Shown here: positions 7,072 to 9,612 of the stretch, one piece after another
Layout of the letters: every line of letters starts with the position of its first letter
How positions within the stretch are numbered: position 1 is the stretch's first letter
Program-made: the position numbers and the translations under genes
Notes under the pieces: model-generated
What the model saw: only the letters and a program-made list of their open reading frames with translations
Told to the model about the DNA's origin: nothing
Databases searched by the model: none
Assembly: GCA_030837445.1 (NCBI GenBank)
Contig: JAUPKM010000109.1
Span: forward strand, 1-9,612
DNA: 9,612 bases
Direction of reading: 5' to 3'
Source: Actinomycetota bacterium
GTDB lineage: Bacteria > Actinomycetota > Actinomycetes > S36-B12 > UBA10799

Positions 7072-7089
7072 CCCCGCCGGTCGGCGGGG
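7072..7089. repeat. 7-bp hairpin carrying the shared 13-base word, before the exporter gene
   Basis: CCCCGCC (7072-7078) and GGCGGGG (7083-7089) are perfect complements around a GGTC loop. Bases 7077-7089 (CCGGTCGGCGGGG) are identical to 5006-5018. The hairpin is 45 bases after the kinase stop and 100 bases before the exporter start, so it may be an attenuating or terminating stem, or an operator for the exporter. Confidence 0.5.
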
Positions 7090-7120
7090 ATGAGGCGTCC
7101 GGCGGGCGGAGTGAGAGCGG

Positions 7121-7136
7121 ACCGTCGGCGGACGGT
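7121..7136. promoter_or_regulatory. Inverted repeat upstream of the exporter gene
   Basis: ACCGTC and GACGGT flank GGCG as a perfect 6-bp inverted repeat, 53 bases before the GTG at 7190. It contains GTCGGCGG, the core of the shared 13-base word, and could be a second half of an operator region. Confidence 0.35.
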
Positions 7137-7189
7137 GAGGGACACCCGGGCGGTGGGCGGCCCGCCCAGCGCCCGGAAGGCTCGTCGTC

Positions 7190-8950
7190 GTGAGCTGTGA
7201 GTCGAGGAGCCATGTCCCGGTGTCCGTCTTGCTCCGGCACATGGCCGCCCGCCGCGGGGCGCTCGCCGCCGGCCTGGCGTTGGCACTGCTGGCCAGCGCG
7301 GCGGGCCTGGCCCAGCCGCTGGCCGTGCAGGCGGTCCTCGGAGTCCTCGGCACCCACGGCTCCCTGCTCACCCCGGTCCTGATCCTGTCCGTGCTGGTCG
7401 TGGCGAGCACGGTGGCCAACGCCGCCACGACCTATCTGCTGGACCGCACCGGAGAGCACGTCGTGCGGGACGTGCGACACCAGCTCGCCGCGCGCCTGGT
7501 CCGGCTGCGGGTCGCCGAGCTGGACACCCACTCCGCCGGAGACTTGGTCGCCCGGGCAACCTCGGACACCGTTCTGCTGCGCTCGGCGGTCACCTCCGCG
7601 CCGGTCGCCCTCGTGAACGGGGCCGTCGGGGTGACCGGCGCGCTCGTTCTCATGGCCGTCCTCGACCCGCGCCTGTTCGCCGTCACCGCCGGCGTGCTCG
7701 CACTGGTCGGGGCGCTCGCAGGGATCGTGCTACCCCACATCGGCACCGCCACCGAGCGCGCCCAGTCCGCGATCGGCGCCGTCGGTTCTGCCCTGGACCG
7801 GGTGCTCGGCGCGGCGCGCACGGTCAAGGCCAACGGCGCGGAGCGGCGCGAGCAGGCCACCGTGGACGCCGCGTCGGACGATGCGTTCCGCGCCGGCGTC
7901 GCCTCGGCACGGTGGGAGGCCATGCTCGTGGCGGTGTCGGAGCTGGGCCTGCAGGCGTCCTTCCTCGTCGTCCTCGCTGCGGGAGGCGCCATGGTCGCCG
8001 CGGAGTCGATGACCGTGGCGACGCTCGTGGCGTTCCTGCTCTACCTGTCCTATCTGACGACCCCGCTGATGGAACTCGTCACCGCTGCCGGCGCCCTCGA
8101 ACAAGGCCTCGGCGCGGCCCGCCGACTGGCAGCGGTTGACCGGATGGCCATCGAAGACGGCCTCGACCAACCCGCCGGTCCGGCTGGCGACGCGAACCGC
8201 AGGACGGCTCCCTCGGTGGAGTTCGACGACGTGCGCTACGCCCCTCCCGGACGACCGCCGACCCTGCACGGGGTCAGGTTCACCGTACCGGCCGGCTCCA
8301 GGGTCGCCCTCGTCGGCCCGTCGGGCGCCGGCAAGTCGACGCTGCTGTCCCTCCTGCTGCGTTTCGACGACCCCGGCTCCGGGACCATCCGGCTCGACGG
8401 CACCGACCTCACCCACCTCACCCGGGCGGAGGTACGCGCCCGGATCGGCTACGTCGAGCAGGACGCCCCCGTCCTGGGCGGGAGCCTGCGCGACAATCTG
8501 CTCCTGTCAGCGCCCCACACCGGCGACGACGCCTTGACCGACGCGGTGCGGGCCACCGGCCTGCACGACCTCGTCCGGCGGTTGCCCGCCGGCCTCGACA
8601 CCCAGGTCGGCCCCCGCGGGGCCACCCTGTCCGGCGGCGAACGGCAACGCCTTGCCATCGCCCGGGCTCTCCTGCGCGACCCTGGCCTGCTCCTGCTCGA
8701 CGAGGCCACCGCCCACCTCGACACTCGTACCGAAGACGCCCTGCACTCGCTTCTCGCCGCCCGCCACGACGACCGCACCGTCCTCGTGGTCGCGCACCGG
8801 CTCAGCACCGTCCGCGACGCCGACGCCATCGTCGTCCTCGACCAAGGACGGGTGCGGGCCATCGGTACCCACGAGGACCTGCTCGCATCCGACGAGCTCT
8901 ACCAGGCACTCGCCACCGCTCTCCCCATGACTGGAGCAGTTGTGCCGTGA
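7190..8950 (+). CDS. ABC exporter, fused membrane and ATPase domains (ABCB/MsbA-like half transporter)
   Basis: A 586-residue half transporter expected to act as a homodimer that pumps a hydrophobic or drug-like substrate outward. The exporter membrane domain fills about 20-310, with hydrophobic segments near 24-52, 60-84, 135-158, 162-182, 251-272 and 276-294. The ATPase domain (about 343-575) has Walker A GPSGAGKST (376-384), Q-loop Gln424 (YVEQD), signature LSGGERQRLAIARAL (480-494), Walker B LLLLDEATAHLD (500-511, catalytic Glu505) and the switch His536 (VVAHRLST). All motifs are intact. No C39 peptidase domain precedes it, so it is not a leader-cleaving bacteriocin exporter. GTG at 7190 has GGAAGG 9 bases upstream. 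A second in-frame GTG at 7220 has GAGGAG 10 bases upstream and would shorten the protein by 10 residues; both are plausible. It is 163 bases from the kinase gene, with repeats between that suggest its own regulation. Confidence 0.94.
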   Translation: MSCESRSHVPVSVLLRHMAARRGALAAGLALALLASAAGLAQPLAVQAVLGVLGTHGSLLTPVLILSVLVVASTVANAATTYLLDRTGEHVVRDVRHQLAARLVRLRVAELDTHSAGDLVARATSDTVLLRSAVTSAPVALVNGAVGVTGALVLMAVLDPRLFAVTAGVLALVGALAGIVLPHIGTATERAQSAIGAVGSALDRVLGAARTVKANGAERREQATVDAASDDAFRAGVASARWEAMLVAVSELGLQASFLVVLAAGGAMVAAESMTVATLVAFLLYLSYLTTPLMELVTAAGALEQGLGAARRLAAVDRMAIEDGLDQPAGPAGDANRRTAPSVEFDDVRYAPPGRPPTLHGVRFTVPAGSRVALVGPSGAGKSTLLSLLLRFDDPGSGTIRLDGTDLTHLTRAEVRARIGYVEQDAPVLGGSLRDNLLLSAPHTGDDALTDAVRATGLHDLVRRLPAGLDTQVGPRGATLSGGERQRLAIARALLRDPGLLLLDEATAHLDTRTEDALHSLLAARHDDRTVLVVAHRLSTVRDADAIVVLDQGRVRAIGTHEDLLASDELYQALATALPMTGAVVP

Positions 8951-9372
8951 GCCCAGTCCCTCGTGAGCACAGATATTGCAATTGATCACCCCTGCTCGCG
9001 AGACGTATGCCGTTCCTGCTGCCTCGGACGTCCCGGACGTCGTCCGGCTGCTGGTCGGCCGGGGTGCCGAGCGGCGAGCATTTCCGGGCCGCGCTCCGGC
9101 TCGTCCGCGGCGATGAGCCGACGAAGCCACCCGCTTGATGACGTGTTGGCCGCAGGCTCGGCCGTCGGACGGCGACGGCGCGGGCCTGCCGGACGGTGGG
9201 CTCGCCTCGGTTCAGAGTTTCAAGGCCGCCCGGGCCGTGAACGAGTCGGCACAGGCACGCCGCGCCGCAGGGACGCCCTGCCGCAGCGGAAGCGTCTCGG
9301 TCAATGGCGGTGCGCGAGGCAGAGTCACCACATCATCGCTGGGACGGATCCACATGAAGGGCCCTGCCGAAA
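8951..9372. other. Region without a convincing gene
   Basis: About 420 bases after the exporter stop hold only short frames with inconsistent codon pattern. A stretch in the + frame at about 9005-9070 (AASDVPDVVRLLVGRGAERR) recalls the start of GNAT acetyltransferases, but it has no start codon with a ribosome site and stops at about 9117, so at most it is a relic. No RNA gene or mobile-element end was seen. Confidence 0.4.
9033..9047. terminator. Small hairpin downstream of the exporter gene
   Basis: CCGGAC and GTCCGG pair around a 3-base loop, 82 bases after the exporter stop. A weak terminator candidate with no T tract; it overlaps the palindrome GGACGTCC at 9026-9033. Confidence 0.25.
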
Positions 9373-9612
9373 GTGGACGCACTGGGGTCCGCCCGCCAAG
9401 CACGCAAGCCTGCGGACGGCGTCCGGAACACCCCCCGGACAAAGCTCGGCGGCCTCCTCGACACGGCCCGTGCGAGTAAGACCGCCATGGTGGAGCTGAG
9501 GGGACGCTACTCAAAACACCTGTCCTGGGCGAAGCACCTGCCCGGACCTGCGGAAATGGTCGAACGCACCGCCGCCCGCCTCAACGTCGACCCCCACACC
9601 ATCCGAACCGCC
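9373..9612 (+). CDS. 5' part of an unrecognised gene, truncated by the window end
   Basis: From a GTG at 9373 the frame is open to the last base (80 codons). It has more than 80 percent G/C at third positions against about half at second positions, a good coding signature. The frame is open back only to a TGA at 9355-9357, so the start lies at 9373 or at a later codon such as the ATG at 9487. AGGG about 11 bases before the GTG is a passable ribosome site, while the ATG has none. The visible protein is basic and soluble. Its last visible part, ERTAARLNVDPHTIRTA, looks like a helix-turn-helix (Ala-rich helix, turn with Asn-Val-Asp, then a second helix), so a DNA-binding role is possible. The family is not recognised. 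Confidence 0.45.
   Translation, partial: MDALGSARQARKPADGVRNTPRTKLGGLLDTARASKTAMVELRGRYSKHLSWAKHLPGPAEMVERTAARLNVDPHTIRTA

Noticed and set aside
9007..9138. 43-codon ORF and GNAT-like fragment after the exporter gene
   Set aside because: The short frame has poor codon pattern and no clear ribosome site. The GNAT likeness is limited to about 15 residues in a different frame that soon stops.

Overview
The window is GC-rich throughout. Its coding frames show strong G/C bias at the third codon position, and GTG starts and GTGA stop/start overlaps occur. The protein families seen (NarL-type two-component system, HGSNAT/DUF418 membrane protein, ricin-type secreted lectin, S8 peptidase of the IetS type) fit a Streptomyces-like actinomycete. 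No marker in the window fixes the genus.

Left part (1-1778, + strand): a subtilisin-like S8 peptidase of the IetS type, the protease half of the ietAS anti-phage pair. Its N-terminus lies before the window. It is cut by one in-frame TGA at 726-728, where TGG would keep the frame open. Asp and His of the triad lie before the stop and Ser after it, so as read it is a pseudogene. A partner AAA ATPase (IetA) would be expected just upstream, outside the window.

Middle part (1829-3479, - strand): an unrecognised ORF (1829-2488), a secreted ricin-type lectin (2528-3043), and a short ORF (3066-3479) with a plausible ribosome binding site and a seven-T run. The unrecognised ORF and the peptidase converge on a shared hairpin at 1787-1810. 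This part is less GC-rich and looks like accessory DNA.

Right part (3574-8950, + strand): four convincing genes. They encode a multi-pass membrane acyltransferase-like protein (HGSNAT_cat/DUF418), a NarL/LuxR response regulator and its histidine kinase, joined by a 4-base overlap, and a half-size ABC exporter with fused membrane and ATPase domains. A 13-base word (CCGGTCGGCGGGG or its complement) occurs as an inverted pair in front of the regulator gene and once in front of the exporter gene. A one-mismatch copy inside a 12-base palindrome precedes the acyltransferase gene. The simplest reading is a regulon in which the two-component pair controls its own operon, the exporter and the acyltransferase in response to cell-envelope or drug stress. 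This is inference; some of these repeats could instead be terminator stems.

Right end (8951-9612): about 420 bases without a convincing gene, then the 5' part of an unrecognised coding frame (from about 9373) that runs off the window and carries a helix-turn-helix-like segment.

No tRNA, rRNA, CRISPR array, insertion sequence or attachment site was seen.
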